Assembly (NCBI GenBank): GCA_030639305.1
Contig: DAOWCY010000028.1
Coordinates: forward strand, 1-49,347
DNA from: JAGLQA01 sp023135565
Lineage (GTDB): Bacteria; Acidobacteriota; Aminicenantia; UBA2199
Length of the DNA stretch: 49,347 bases
Reading direction: 5' to 3'
The notes beneath the pieces are model-generated. The model saw nothing but the letters and a program-made list of their open reading frames with translations. It had not been told where the DNA came from and searched no databases. Within the stretch, counting starts at the first letter, position 1. Each line of letters begins with the position of its first letter. Both the position numbers and the translations under genes were made by a program. Below are positions 49,068-49,347 of the stretch, piece by piece.

Positions 49068-49347
49068 ATGGCCACTATCCAGGTGGATTCCTATTTAACC
49101 ATCCCTGAGACGAATCAGCGGCAGCCTAAATTCACCTCAAATAAAATTATATTTTTGCCGGCCGATTACGAATTCATGGCCGAAGGAGCCACCTGCGGCA
49201 CAAGCGCAGCAATTCTCTTTTTATCCATTCCAGAATGCCATCCTCCTTCATTTCCCCCGTTCCGAAGTGATCTCAGACCATCGCCTCATAAAATCTCCAT
49301 ATATCAGTTTAAATTCCAACAAATTTTCCCCCGGTTGCCATTTTGCC
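49068..49347 (+). CDS. Uncertain partial ORF at window edge
   Basis: A frame from ATG 49068 stays open to the end of the window (93 codons). There is no Shine-Dalgarno sequence, and the translation (MATIQVDSYLTIPETNQRQP...) shows no motif I recognise and an unusual Pro/Phe-rich 3' part. It may be a real gene start or a chance frame. Confidence 0.25.
   Translation, partial: MATIQVDSYLTIPETNQRQPKFTSNKIIFLPADYEFMAEGATCGTSAAILFLSIPECHPPSFPPFRSDLRPSPHKISIYQFKFQQIFPRLPFC

Noticed and set aside
1..49347. tRNA, rRNA, transposase, integrase, phage or replication-origin genes
   Set aside because: I looked for cloverleaf ends, rRNA segments, transposase motifs and origin boxes and saw none that I could support.

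Overview
The window looks like a chromosomal segment of an anaerobic, Gram-negative-type bacterium. It encodes a predicted outer-membrane barrel, a lipoprotein-type binding protein, many secreted Ig-like/DUF11/BNR proteins, and a full tungstate/molybdate uptake plus molybdopterin pathway. The gene content (large BNR 'glycosyl hydrolase' protein, DUF11 giants, AAA-like/PD-(D/E)XK protein, many toxin-antitoxin pairs) resembles Acidobacteriota/Candidatus Aminicenantes-type genomes. That placement is inference from gene flavour only, because no rRNA or other marker allows a firm assignment.

Layout. 1-5.1 kb: three exported proteins (a truncated Ig-like protein, a protein with three Kre9/KNH-like repeats, a CapA-family phosphoesterase). 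5.2-7.9 kb: a PAS-PAS-HisKA_2 histidine kinase and rsmH, both behind promoters that abut the start codon. 7.9-9.0 kb: two damaged toxin-antitoxin loci. 9.4-13.5 kb: a nitrilase-superfamily protein and a 1052-residue BNR-repeat protein. 14-15.6 kb: an AAA-like/PD-(D/E)XK protein. 15.6-24.4 kb: a molybdenum/tungsten island with a truncated and an intact wtpA, each behind a Moco riboswitch, then wtpB, wtpC, moeA, moaA, moaC, a MOSC protein and mogA. A toxin-antitoxin cassette and an XRE regulator sit between the two wtpA copies. 24.5-28.6 kb: a four-fold 90-residue repeat protein, an intact UPF0175/DUF3368 pair, and a secreted protein fused to a pseudopilin-like tail. 28.9-30.5 kb: a TIM-barrel protein and a left-handed beta-helix protein. 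31.1-48.7 kb: a three-gene surface operon read leftwards: SH3b plus beta-barrel protein, 731-residue DUF11 protein, 4260-residue DUF11/CARDB giant. 48.7-49.3 kb: AT-rich upstream region and an uncertain partial ORF.

The island is a coherent pathway. WtpABC imports the oxyanion; MoaA and MoaC make cyclic pyranopterin monophosphate; MogA and MoeA adenylate molybdopterin and insert the metal. The Moco riboswitch gives feedback on uptake. MoaD, MoaE and MoeB are not in the window.

A second layer is a dispersed intergenic repeat family ending in GCCGGAGGCAA. It lies in most gaps between 6.7 and 29.8 kb, forms hairpins, and in several cases supplies the ribosome binding site of the next gene. Two copies form long perfect inverted repeats around wtpBC. 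The most unusual elements are the giant surface operon, these repeats, the duplicated riboswitch-wtpA block, and promoters that imply leaderless mRNAs.
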